From contig CM020619.1 of assembly GCA_009829735.1 (NCBI GenBank), forward strand, positions 20,961,816 through 21,025,815: DNA of 64,000 nucleotides. Direction: 5' to 3'. Both the position numbers and the translations under genes were made by a program. Numbering within the stretch: the stretch's first letter is position 1; the number at the start of each line of letters is the position of its first letter. Positions 51,642-63,330 of this stretch are shown piece by piece. Under the pieces are notes generated by a model, which saw nothing but the letters and a program-made list of their open reading frames with translations, searched no databases and was not told where the DNA came from. The DNA comes from Pyropia yezoensis. Its lineage: Eukaryota; Rhodophyta; Bangiophyceae; Bangiales; Bangiaceae.

Positions 51642-54600
51642 GGAGCACGTCCCAACGTGTAGGGTCTTCAGTCACGTTGTGGCGTAGTTGAGTTGTAATG
51701 GTACGATTGTACCTTTCAACTTGACCTTTCGTCTGTGGATGGTATGCCGTAGTACGGATCTTCTCGATCCCAAGTACCTTCATGACAGCGATGAAGAAGT
51801 TCGACATGAACTGAGGTCCTTGTCCGACAGGATTTTGTCAGGCGGTCCGTAACAGGCAACCCAGTGGTCAATGACGGCTGAGGCTACTGAAATAGCCGTG
51901 ATGGTCTTAAGTGCAATGCACTTGGTCAGCCTCGCGAACCTGTCGGTAATGACGAGTATGAAGCGGTTTCCCGCTTTTGGTGGGCGGCAACGGCCCAAGA
52001 ATATCAATCGATATGTCCGTCAACGGTTCCGTTGCGGGAAAGGGCGTCAACGGTGTGGTGTGTCGCCGGAGTGCGAGTCAGTTCTGCGCACAAGAGGTGC
52101 ATTTGGTAATTCTACCGTGGATGTCCGTAATGATGGACGGCCAATAGAACTTGGTTCTCATCGTGTAATACATCTTGTTCATGCCCGAGTGGGCAGACAC
52201 CGTGGAGTGGTGTTGGAGAGCCAAGATCTTGTCTTGTCGATTTTTTAGAATAACGAACTGGTTGCCGAATCGGGTTCGGCGGTAGAGGGCGTGGTTGTCG
52301 TCCAGGAAGAACGACTTGGCCGTTCCCTTGGCAAAGTTATCCATTGTGGATTTACAGGAGTCATCGGACTGCTGTTCCTCAGTAATGTCTTGGAAGTCAA
52401 AAGAGCTGGGTCAGCTGTCCCAGTGTACCGTTTGGCTCTGTTAGTGAGGTCGATGACAAATCGTCGATAGACGTTGCACATTCCCAAGAAGCTTTCCATT
52501 TGCGTCTTTGTCTTAGGGAGCGTGGCATTGCGCAAGGCTGCGGTGTTCTTCTTAAGAACGTGTAATTTACCAGCGGTAATGGTGTGTCCGAGATATTGTA
52601 CCTCGCTAGTGAACCACTTGCATTTCTCATGGTTGAGAGTGACGCCAGCCTCTCGTAGGCGAGTTAGTACCTGGTCCACATCTTTGATGTGCTGAGCGGC
52701 TGTTGCCTAGGAGATTATGACGTCGTCAAGGTACACGAGGCAGATTTGCCATTTAAATCCGGATAGGATGATGTCGAGCGCACGCTGGAGCGTAGCGGGT
52801 GCGTTGGTCAGGCCGAAGGGCATACCAGTCCAGTCGAAGATGCCGTTGTGCGTTGTGAACGCAGTCTTCTCTTGATCCTTCTTCGGAGTGGCACTTGCCA
52901 GGGCCCACCGGTACAGTCAAGCAAAGTGATTACCTTTGCGTCACCGAGTGAGTCGAGGCAGTCCTCCATGCGAGGGAGTGCGTAAGCATCCTTTTTGGTT
53001 ATTTTGTTCAGTCGTCGGTAATCGACGCAGAAGCGGGCCTTCCCATTCTGTTTGGGCACTATGACGACGGGGCTTGCCCAATCGCTGTGACATGGTTTCA
53101 TAACCTTGAGCTTCAACATTTTGTTGATCTGATCGACAATGATCGCCCGCTTGAACGCTCCCGTTCGGTAGGGTTGTGACCTGATCAGGACGGTGCCCGG
53201 TGGGGTGACGATGACATGTTCAGTCGCGTGTATCACGCCCAGTGTTCCGTACCACATCTTGCCGTGCTTAGCCAGCATGTCCTTGATTTGCTGATGCAAA
53301 TAGTGCGGTGCATCGTGGAGATCAATATCTTCGAAAGAGTTTCGCGTCTCTTCGACAGAGGCCGCGGAAGGTGCGGCAAGTTCCCCGACGGGGTGCTGTG
53401 AGCACTAGTCCCGAGTGGGGTTCGGCGAATGCGACTGTGCATCCCTTTCGGATAATGACCGTATCAGGTCCGAATGTACAGATCTTGACCAAATGTGATT
53501 CGTCCGGCTTCACGGTGGCCACACCATGGGCGACTGCCATAGACTTGTGCGGGCACAAGCGTGCATCGCGCTGCATGTTTACCAACCCTGGGTTTCGTGT
53601 GTGACCATGACCCAATCTTCGGTCTGACCCTTGATCCGGGTCTGCTTGCATGCTCGGACCTTGGCCGGTTCCTCGGTCCATTGAGGGGCCATGTTGCCCA
53701 TGTATTGGATCCCCAGTATGGGCGACTGATTTCTTGGCTGGGTCTCTGGAGTTTGCCAAACGATGCGCTTGAGTCTGGGCAGAATTGCCTTTATGTGAGT
53801 ATTCAAAAACTCGGTCCCAAGGATACATTGACCTGATAAGTTCAGGGTTACGTAAAAACGTACGAAGGCTTGAATTCCTTCGGTGTCTACGAAGAGGTAG
53901 ATGGCTTGTGGCGCTTGAATGGTCTTGCCATTTGCATCAACGATGCGTGGAGTTTCATCCAGCAGTTCAGCATATTTTCGCCACTGAGGCGGCAGGATAT
54001 CAGGTCTGACTAAGTTCACGCCGGCTCCCGTATCGAGAATGGGGCGTACACTTCTTGTATTGTCGAGGTCAGTGCCCAAACAGGCCGATATTTCGTAGTG
54101 CCGCTGGACTTTGCTCAGTATCTTTGTGCCTTTAGGTCTGGCGGGTCTTGCAGGCGAGGAGGCGTCGGGGCAGGCGCCCGCCGGTCCCAAACTTATTCGT
54201 TTTTTGAGTCGGGCTCATCATTCGAGGTCTTGGAGTCGGTAGACTCATCGCTACCTGAGTCCCGTAGGACTTCTTGTCAACAATAGCGTTGACCTGCTTG
54301 CGCCCTTCCTCCTCGACGAGGGCCATGATGCGTGCTTGCCGGCGTTCCCGTCGTGGCTTAGGGAAGCGCGAGGCAACGTGCCCGGTCTCGTTACAGTTGT
54401 AACGCGTGTCGTTGGCCCGTGGGTGCGACGTTCCCGTTGTGTTGGGCGCGTCCGTTCTGACGGCCTTCACTGGGGCATAGGGTCGATCGACCGCTCGCTG
54501 GGGCGCGGCCGGGGCGGAGTCAATTGACCCACCGTGATCATGGGTGGTCGGCTGGCCTTGGTAGATTGGCGCAGCCGCTTTGCCTCTTCCCACAACCCCG

Positions 54601-55273
54601 GTGCTGCCGCTACCGTGTCCGCCGTTGGGCGATCCGGGAAATGGCTGTCCAGCACGCGGACAATTGGCTTGATCAAGTCAGATAGACCGTTAATGAATAC
54701 ATCTTTAACATCGTGCGCGTTGAAGAGGCCGCACAGGCGATCGCATGCGGCTTCCACCCGGGTGCCAAACACCCGTGGGACCTCAGTGTCCACTTGAGAC
54801 ATAGTGATGATGTCATGGTAGGCTGTTGCCAATGCGGCATGCGTAGCGTGCTTCTTGAGAGGCCAGTTCACTTCGTCACCATATGTGCTTAGCTCGTAGC
54901 GCTTGTCGTGCACCACTGTTTTGGCCGCACTTGCGAAAGATCGCTTGGCCGCCCCGGCGAGCCGGAAGGCCACTCGCGGAAATGCTTGACCATGGGTCGA
55001 TCAGGTGGCGTCGCACGTACGACGAAAGGTTGTCAAAAAGGTGAATGCACCGAGGGGGTCGCCTCCATTGAAGGAGTCTCGACCTTGGAATGCGCCATCA
55101 AGGCGCTTGTTCATCTTGCTGGTGTCTTTGACCATAGAGGGGGTACGCTTGACACTACGGCGTAGAAGGAAGTACGTGCGGTAGTCCAGTAGTGACTTGA
55201 ACCTGTAGCATCCCTGGCCCCGACTTGGCGCCGACCCGGGACTGCGACCAGAGGGCACCAGGTGCCAGAACAC
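51642..55273 (-). pseudogene. Gyp-4 coding region, second assembled copy
   Basis: Same gag, protease, RT and integrase as 40656..44290, with the same shared lesions (TAG in the RT, RNase H deletion, degenerate zinc knuckle). Extra breaks occur only here: the gag frame intact over 43208..43990 is split by two short indels near 54275 and 54523, and the integrase frame is broken near 51830 and 51968. These look like base-call errors of block C. Confidence 0.85.
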
Positions 55274-56732
55274 GCCCGCCGTGTGGTGATGGTCGGCGGC
55301 CGTGGCCCGTGCCCGGCACTGGGATGCGGTGGACTACGCTACCCACACGTGAGAGAGGGATTTCTGATGGGTTCTTGCATATTTGTGAGGGACTTGATTT
55401 GAGAGAATTTGAGTGTGAGACTAGTGAGTGGGAATAGAATTAGTAGTGATAGTGGCCCCCGACCTGACGAGGTTAGACTCGGGTCGGGGCCACTCGGGGG
55501 TATGGGGGGGCTACCTGGCCAACGTGCCGAGGCTCCCCCAGATGCACGTTAAGAGGGACAGCGAGGCGCCCTTGGCCCGCGCCCTCAGGAAAAAGACAAC
55601 TGCGCGTTTGCTTTCCTCTTCCCCGTGTGCACTACCGTGCGTATCTGTTTGCTCTGCGAGCAAGCACGTGAGGCAACAGGCAAACCACTCTCGTAGTTCC
55701 CCTTTCTGTGTTACCTGTCCCTTTTCTCCGAGGGATATTGACACGTGTCTGAGAGGATCGAGTTTTATACCACAGGACCGACTGTTGCCTGGTCTAATGA
55801 CCAACTTGCGGATCCCGATTTTCATCAGCCCGATCGCGGATCCGGGTTGTCGACGACGCCTGCTCATTCGACGACGTCGAGCGACAGAGCTCTCTGATGA
55901 GCTACATCTCTTGCTCGATGAGCTTAGGCTGGTAGGCGGGGACGGGTCCCCGCCTCCTTCGCTACTTTCGTCCGAAGACGAGGAAGACCAGGATGATGAA
56001 TGATCGGTTGATGTCTCATCATCAGCAGATGATGCGTCTCCCCCCCCGTTCACTTGAACGCTTTGCCGCAGCCTCCGATCGGAGGGTCTTGATTTGGCGC
56101 TCAAGTGAGCGGATCCGATGACTCTTCATATGAAGATTGCCGGTTGGCGGGTTAGAAGTAGATCGGGGCTGATTGCTCGTCTCGTCCTTGGCCACTGGCC
56201 GTCGGTTCGACGGCGTCCGTTGACGTACAGTCTCATTTGAGGGTGGCTTCCTCAGCTCCTCAAGATGCGATGCCAGTAAGGCGTCGGCTTCTTGCAACGC
56301 CTGGTTAGCAACCTCTTGGGCATCAAGGCGGGAACGAAGTGTCTCCACCGCCGCCTCCAGGCTCTCCATTTCGGAGGTCTTGTCCTCCGAAGTGGGAGTG
56401 GGGGGGGTAACTCCCGGGGTCGGAGGGCGGACACTTCCGCTCCCTCAGCCTGGAGGCGTGTAGTCCGAAAGCAGGGCGACTCCCTTACCCTTGGGTCGAC
56501 GAGCGCCGTCAGGTGCTCCCGTTGCCATATCGCAACCCGGCGTAAGCTCCAATCGGCGCGCCCGGCGTCACTGATCTAAAGGTCCCCGTGGCACGACGCC
56601 CGGCGTCGTCCAGCCTCCACCAGTCGGTGTTGTCGCCCGGCGCAACACCCGATCTAATGATCGTCAACGCAACTGCCACAAGGCAACAAGGAACACGTTC
56701 GAGCGTACAGCGGCGCCGCACACGAGCAGGAT

Positions 56733-57156
56733 CCCCTGCTGCTCCACCAATGTGGAATAAGTGTTGATCAATAATGAGGAAATGGGACCGACAGGCCGCA
56801 AGAGCGGACAGCGACAGCTATTACCGTTAAGGCAAAGAAGACAGTCCTTTATGGCCCGGACGTCCAATGGGGAGCAAGCCAGCCCGACGGCGGCGGCGAG
56901 CCCCCACGTCGAACATAAGGGCGAGACATGATGCCGGTCGAGCCACCGAGCGGAGGCCGAAAGGCCGATCGCTACGAGCATGGCAAACAATACGAAAGAT
57001 CCCTCCAAAACAAGGACAGCTAACAATACAAAACAAAAGTCGTCCCTCAAAGGGCAAGCCACAAGTGATCCCAAACCAACAAGGTTGGGGCCACCATTCA
57101 GGGGGGCTACAAGCCCGACAATACCGGAATTCGGTATGAACGGCGCGTATGCTACA
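56733..57156 (-). repeat. Primer site and repeat alpha, second assembled copy
   Basis: Primer site 56733..56749 and repeat alpha 56751..57156, identical in structure to 45749..46172. Confidence 0.8.
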
Positions 57157-57169
57157 GAGAACCCGGGAG

Positions 57170-58282
57170 TGTGAATACGCTGGCAGGTGGGGGGCGCCTA
57201 CTGAGCCGCACCCTCGTGCCACACGACGGGGCGAGACGGGGAAACCCAACGAGCGATCAGGGATTAGACGTTGGACCTGACCCTACCAAGATTGTGGAGA
57301 TAACGACGTTTGGGATTGGTTAACCTTCGACGGGGTGGGGCCAAACGTCGACAATGCTTGGTCAAACCTCGGCGGTGGTCGACTTGTTTTATTGATTGTG
57401 TTGGACCAGATTGGTTCGATTGTGTGTTTTACAAGACCGTCATTGGTCGGGTTTATGCATTGTTGTTGCTTGCGTGGAAGGGGGCGCTTGGCGGGTTATC
57501 TTCCACATCCGTGGGTCTGCGGTAATTTGGGGAAGGGGGGCTTGATTTGCGTCCGTGGGCGTGCCGGGTGCGCGCGCCGCAGCGTGCTGCGTACACGCGT
57601 GCGGCGGGGGAGGGTATGAGTCCCTGTCTTGCCGGCAGCGCCCGAAAGTGTCTCAGACACAAAGCACAGGCTGGGAGCCCTCCCACTGGTCGGAACCACA
57701 AGCGTGCCAGAAGCATATTCCGGAAGCACGTTGTGGGGCATAACGAAAGTACTCGGACACAAACGAATTCCATATAGTTGCAGACACGCTCAGACACGCC
57801 TGGAGAGTGGTCGAAAAAGCACGTGTTCTTCCGCCGACTCTGAAGCACGCTTTGAGCATCCGAACTCCTACCAAAAGAGCAGTTGAGTGGGTCACAGCTT
57901 CCGGCGAAGATGTCACCAAGTACATCCAGCGAACGGACGGCGTGCCCTTGCATTGGATGTAGCTTACAATGGGTGGTAAATTTTCCCAGGCGCCCACCAG
58001 GCACGAACACGTGCGTGTGCTTTGTGCCTGGCCGTCAAGACTGCCCCGGTGCTCGGACATGAAATCACGGAGTTAACCCTGTGTCTCGGCAGACACATGC
58101 ACTTTTCTGGCCGCCGTCAAGACGGGGCCTGAGAGCACCCGGCCGTGTACCTGAGTGCTGGGCGCCCTTAGCCCAGCAGACTTGACATTGGAACTCGCCA
58201 GCCCACGTCGGGGTGTCGGTTCGCCCGTGTCTGTCTCGTAGGCTATACTGCGTTTTTCGCCACATCTTCGCCGATACTCACA
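57170..58282. repeat. LTR-like repeat beta, second assembled copy
   Basis: Long form, 1113 bases, two more than in block B because of homopolymer runs. Confidence 0.7.
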
Positions 58283-58529
58283 CTGGCGGGGAAGTGGGCG
58301 GCTGGCACGATTTTCGGCCGACTCCCTTGACTGGCCGCGGCAACAGGATCGGCGATTGCGCTCGGCAATTGTCAGAGGCTCGACAGCAGAATACGAACTT
58401 CGACGATGCCGCCTCCACTCCCCGCCACAAAACGTGTCAGCACTCCCCCGCGACGGGCGGGTGCCGGAAGCGGGTGGGTGGCGTTGTCCACCCCGCGCTC
58501 CGCAGCGCCAACAGTGGAATAACGAAAAA

Positions 58530-58612
58530 GTAGATATCGGAGAGCCGGAATCGAACCCGGGCCCTTGAGAAGTAAGCGGAATGGCGCGCTCAAACCACCA
58601 CGCAACCGAGCG
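58530..58612 (-). ncRNA. tRNA-derived SINE-like sequence, second assembled copy
   Basis: B box at 58557-58547 and GCTC/GAGC pair as in block B. Confidence 0.5.
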
Positions 58613-61600
58613 AAATCCCTGACCTCTCGAGCCAGATTTGGGGTTTTCTCCCCATCTCATTACGAGTACCTACCTTTTAGGTAAGCCGATCAGTGATTAT
58701 GTATTATGCTACATATGCAGATGCTGTCGGGTTGACGGACCGATACAATCCGATGCGTCGGATCTGTGCTGAAATTTGATTGGCCCCTGAAAAGGGGGGT
58801 GGGCTGGCGGGGCGTTCCGCGGGGGGGGGCGGTGTATCCTGGATATGTGCTTCCAAGGCCGCTCCAGGGCACCCGCTATAAGTCCACCGCGGCGTACGGG
58901 GTCGCCCGCGCCACCGGTCGTACTCGGCAGACCGGCCGTCGAACCTCCGCGCGAGCAGCTCTGCCCGCCACGCCTCCTCCCGCGTTCGACCGCGCCCCCC
59001 TTCGTCCCTCCCCCGCCCCCCCCCCGCCCCCCGATCCCCCCAGAGAACGAAAGCCGTGACGGAGGGCGAGAGTCCCCTCCTGCTCCCCCGCGACCGATCC
59101 CCCGCCCGCCCCCCGTTTTCATCTCGGCGCTGCTGCCCTTTCCCCCCAGCCAGCAGTCCCCTCCCTGTGGTGCAGCTCCCCCCCCTCCAGGACACAGTGT
59201 CCTCTCGCCCCAGAGTGCAGGTGGCCTCGTCCAGACCGCTGTGGCTTTTGTTTTTTTTGTCTCCAAGAGACAAGGGCTCGCAAGACCTTTTTTGCTTTTT
59301 AGAGACACGCGCTGATGCTTCTCTCTCCCCTCCAGGAAGGCCCAACGCCCCGCACGCCCTCTCCATACACCTCATCGACCTACCCTTTTCCAGACGTGAC
59401 GCTGCTTTTTCTTTTTGTCTCCCCAGAGAAACAAGAGTGCTGACTATTTTATCTTTACTCATGCCTGCCAGACGCGGGTGTGCCAGTTGGTACAGTTTAG
59501 GAAGGCCCGGTCCAGACCAGTCGGCCTGGCCGGCCATAAGGCGCGGGAAGTTGCCCGCGCCCCCCAGTGAGGGTAAACAGCGTGCATTCGCGGAGGTAGG
59601 CAGGCAGAAGGGAGAATGACAGATAAAGAAGCAAGAGGAGAGAGAAAGAGAGGCGGCCGACAGGGCGCCAAAGGGCGCCACGCCGGGTAGGTGGGAGGGG
59701 CGCGAGGGCAAACGAACGTGCCGGCCGACGGCGGCCGGTGCGATCCCCCCCGCGCTTCGCCTCTTGTACCCCCTCCGGCGGACAGGTGGCCGTCGGCGCC
59801 GGATACGCCAAGTAGCCCAACCTCCCCCCCCTCCGCCGGGGAGATCTGGGTCCCACCCGCTAGGCGGACGCATAACGCCTTAAACCTCACAAACAAGACA
59901 CATCATGTCTCTCAACAGACTGTCTCTCAACAGACAAAGACCCCCCCCCCTAGAGAGGAAGCCACTGCCGCAAACTCCCACCTCACACCCGCTGAACCTG
60001 CCTCTGCCCATCCGTCGCTGTGTCAGGGGGAAGGAAGCACGAACGTCACCTCCCCCTCCCCGAATGTCACCTCCCCCTGCCCGACACCACCCGACCACTT
60101 CACCCCCCTCTCCCCCCCCCCCCCTCCCCTCAGCCACCGCCGCTGCGGCGGGTGCCGCGGGTACGCGCCGGTGCGCGCCCCACCAGCCACAGCATCGTAA
60201 CCGCCACCTCCACCACCGCCTCCGCCACGGAGCACCCTTCCCCCCCGACCGCTCTCCCGCCCCCCCCCCCAGCCCCCCTCACTGCTGCAGCTCGGGCAGC
60301 GGGGGGGGGGGCGCCCCCAACAAGCGGCCGCTCGCCTGCCCAACCCTCCTCCCAAGCCGCCCTTCCGTCAGCTACCTCTCGGCCGTCCGACCCCCCCCCC
60401 CTTGACCGCCGCTCGCCCCGGTGCAGGCACCCCCCAGCGCGCGCACGACCGCCCGACGGCCACCACAAGGGCACAAGCGCAGTGCTGGCAGGGGCGGGGC
60501 ACACCGCAGCGGCGGCGGCCAGCGGGGGGGCGGCAAGAGTGGCGTCGGCAGCGGCTGCGGGGGTGGCCACAGCGCGAGCGAGAGGCCGCCAACGGCCCAG
60601 ACCAACAGAAGGAAAGCGGCGGCGGGGGAGGGGGGGGGGGGGGGAGGCTGGTTGTGGGGATGGGCGAGGGCGGCGCCGCAGCGGGGAGGGGAGGGGAGAG
60701 GCAGAGAAGGCTGGCGGTTGGGGGGGGTGGCGCGGCGCGGGGGCGGCGGGGGGGGGAGAGCCAAGGTGGCGCGAAGGGGAGGAGGGCGCGCGGGAAGACG
60801 GGGGCACGGGGGGGGCCCAGGGTGCAAACGGAGGCCATGATCGCACGCTCGAGCCGGCCATTCCCTCGATCGCGCAGGGGAGGCCGTCCGCGCGGGTTTT
60901 TTATCCCCGAAGGGCGTCGGACTCGGCGCCCGATCGTCGCACGATTGTGCGTTTCCACCAATCAATACGGTCCGACGGCACTCCGACGATCGACTAGGAA
61001 TACACCTGATATACTATACATAACCCCCTCCTTAAGTCCGAATCGTCCCCGATTCCGCCCAAGTCCCCGGCCCTCTCGATCTGGAATTCCCCAATTCCAG
61101 CAACGACACCTATTTCCTCGTCATTCCTTACAGCCAAATCCCGCCACGTGTATTTCGGCCCTGTTCGCACGTTGACAGACGCCGCCTGACTACCACGTGG
61201 CGACTTTCTCTACTCTTTGAGGGGACCCACAGCGCGGGCTCGTGGTGCTCGGGCATGAGGTGCGGGTAGTCGGCGAGCGGTTGGCGGTGGATATGTTTCT
61301 ACTGCGTTCACTTCCACAAGCGCAAATGCAACACAGCTAAAGGCGGCCATGCCTCAGGGCCCACAGCCCCCCTCCCAAATCCCCGCGTCCCTGCAGACCT
61401 CCCTGCGTGGCGTACAGCGTCCAGCATGATTGTGTATTTGCGACGCAGAGCGGCACCCCCCACACGGCCCCCTGGCGATAGCGGAAAGAGCCTGGCAGGT
61501 GCGCTCGTGCACACAGCGGACGCGAATGGTTGGGAGGATAAGTCCCCCACCCACCGCCATTTTTCCCCCGCTCTCTGCTGGAGGGGGGGGCGGGGCGGAG

Positions 61601-62143
61601 GGGGGGAGGGAAGAGGGGGGGAAGGGAGGAGGGGGGCGGGCACCACGGTCGGTGCAGGCAGGCGTGGTGCGGCGGACGGACGGCGCCGGCCATCGCAAGG
61701 AAGGCGACTGACGCAGGGAGGGCTGAGAAGCGGTCAGATGGCAAGCACCACTGGGAGTTGTGCAGGGTACAGTACCACCGGTCAAGACCTCCTGTGTAGT
61801 ATCCGAGACTACCTGTAATTCTGTACCACGGTGCCGGCCGGTGAACGAAATGCACGCCCACAACCTGCCATGACAATCAGTGGCAAACAATGAAACTACA
61901 CGCTGCTCCAATTTAGAACCAGGCGAGTATCTAGATACTTTTCGAAGGGAATATTGCTGTGGCTGACCCGGAGGCGGATCGCAACCCGCGATTCGGCAGG
62001 GGCTTGTAAGCAGTGTGCCAGGGCGCGACGGTGCCAACCAGGCCCACTCCTCGGCTGGGCTTGCACGGCCCAAAAGCCCAGATGGTGTCCGACTGCCCCA
62101 GCAGCGCGGCTGTGCAGGGACACTGCTTGACAAACGCCATTCT

Positions 62144-62565
62144 TGGGGGGGATGGGGGTGGGGGGGGGGGTGTCGGAGGTGCAATCTGAATATATCTTGA
62201 CTGAGACACGAGACACACCCACATCACATTCAACCGTATCCTTGATGGGTGAAATCTGGGGGGGTGAGCGCGGGGCAGCATGGAACGCGGCTGCGCTGAC
62301 TGGGCCCCAACCCCGAGGCTGCTGCGTATGTACTGCAGCACCCCGTCGGCCGGCAGAAACCTGCTCGTTCAACCTGCCAGCGGGGAACGTTCCCCGCTGA
62401 GCCTGCCGCGGCCGCACCCCGGCGCGCTACACCGCGGCTGGGCACGCGGCGACACCCCCCCCCCCCCCCCCCCCCCGGCAGCAGCACCACCATCCCACAC
62501 GCCCTCCGCATCCAACGCAGAAAAGCATCGCTCGGTAGCACGGCCGCGGAGCCCTCCGCACACCC
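62144..62565. other. Start of sequence unique to block C
   Basis: First bases beyond the end of block B. G-runs near 62144-62170 (probably why block B ended there) and a C-run of about 22 bases ending at 62476. No gene recognised. Confidence 0.5.
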
Positions 62566-62725
62566 GCCCTGCCAGTCACCCACGCCAACCGGCAGTGCCC
62601 CCACATGATGTGGGGGCACTGCCGGTTGGTGTGAGTGACTACATACTACATGATGTGGGGGCACTGCCGGTTGGTGTGGGTGACTGGCATGAGGACCCAC
62701 ATCAGCCGGCAGTGCCCGCAGCCAT
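62566..62725. repeat. Perfect palindrome and its direct copies
   Basis: 62585..62606 and 62608..62629 are perfect 22-base inverted arms around one central base. The similarity extends outward to about 36 bases per arm with two mismatches. A third copy of the right arm lies at 62650..62689 and a decayed fourth, inverted, at 62698..62722. It could be a miniature inverted-repeat element or an extruding regulatory hairpin. Confidence 0.9.
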
Positions 62726-63330
62726 TGGAATGTACAGAAAGTGCATCGGCGTTGGGGGGGGCGAGTGTGGGTGTGCCCTCTGCGCGCTGCCTACAGCGGA
62801 GCGGTAGCGGTGGCGCCCTTTCCGGCACTCATCGTCCTGCCTGGTGCCCGCACCAGCGGGTACCGCGCACAGCCTGAGGACAGAATGGCATTTGCGTGGG
62901 GGGGGGGTCGGCGGGTGCGGGTGCGCCCCCTGCGCTCCGCACAGCACGGTGCCGCAGCGTTTGACGTTTGGGGGTGTGTGCGCGCGACGCAACAGCCGGC
63001 GGGCGTGCGGTGAGGTGGGGAAGAGGGGGTATCGGGCGGGTTCTTCTCCTCTGCTGGCCGCCGCAGAACCCCTCCACATTCCTTGGCTGCCGGAAACGCG
63101 TGTGCCTGGGACGCGGGCGTGTGTGCAAACCATGACGGATTGCCCCAACACACAGGGGGGACGCAGGGTGTCCCCGACAGTGTCCCCGCCTCCCCTCGCC
63201 GAGTGCGTCCCAAAAGGCGTCTTCCGGACGTGGCCGTCGCGCCAACCCCCTCCCCACGCCATCGCACGAAAGAGTGGGTGCCATGACAGCAGAAACACCC
63301 CCCCACCGCGGCTCGCCCGCAGTGCTTTAC
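62726..63330. other. GC-rich DNA, no supported gene
   Basis: Two imperfect copies of a G-run followed by a GTGCGCCCTCTGCGC-type segment (around 62750 and 62895) suggest local duplication. No coding frame is convincing, although the frame of the following partial gene is still open here. Confidence 0.4.

Larger units (their letters stand above)
51642..62143. other. Redundant second assembly of 40656..51141
   Basis: The two stretches agree nearly base for base over 10.5 kb (10486 and 10502 bases). The differences I checked are single-base gains or losses in short homopolymers, for example GGGG/GGG near 41426/52408, TTT/TT near 43290/54275 and GGG/GGGG near 42404/53393. Everything annotated in the first copy is repeated at an offset of about +10984 to +11002. 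Confidence 0.93.

Noticed and set aside
40656..62143. Genuine recent segmental duplication of a retrotransposon block
   Set aside because: The copies meet exactly at a 500 N gap and differ in homopolymer lengths; unmerged contig overlap explains this better.
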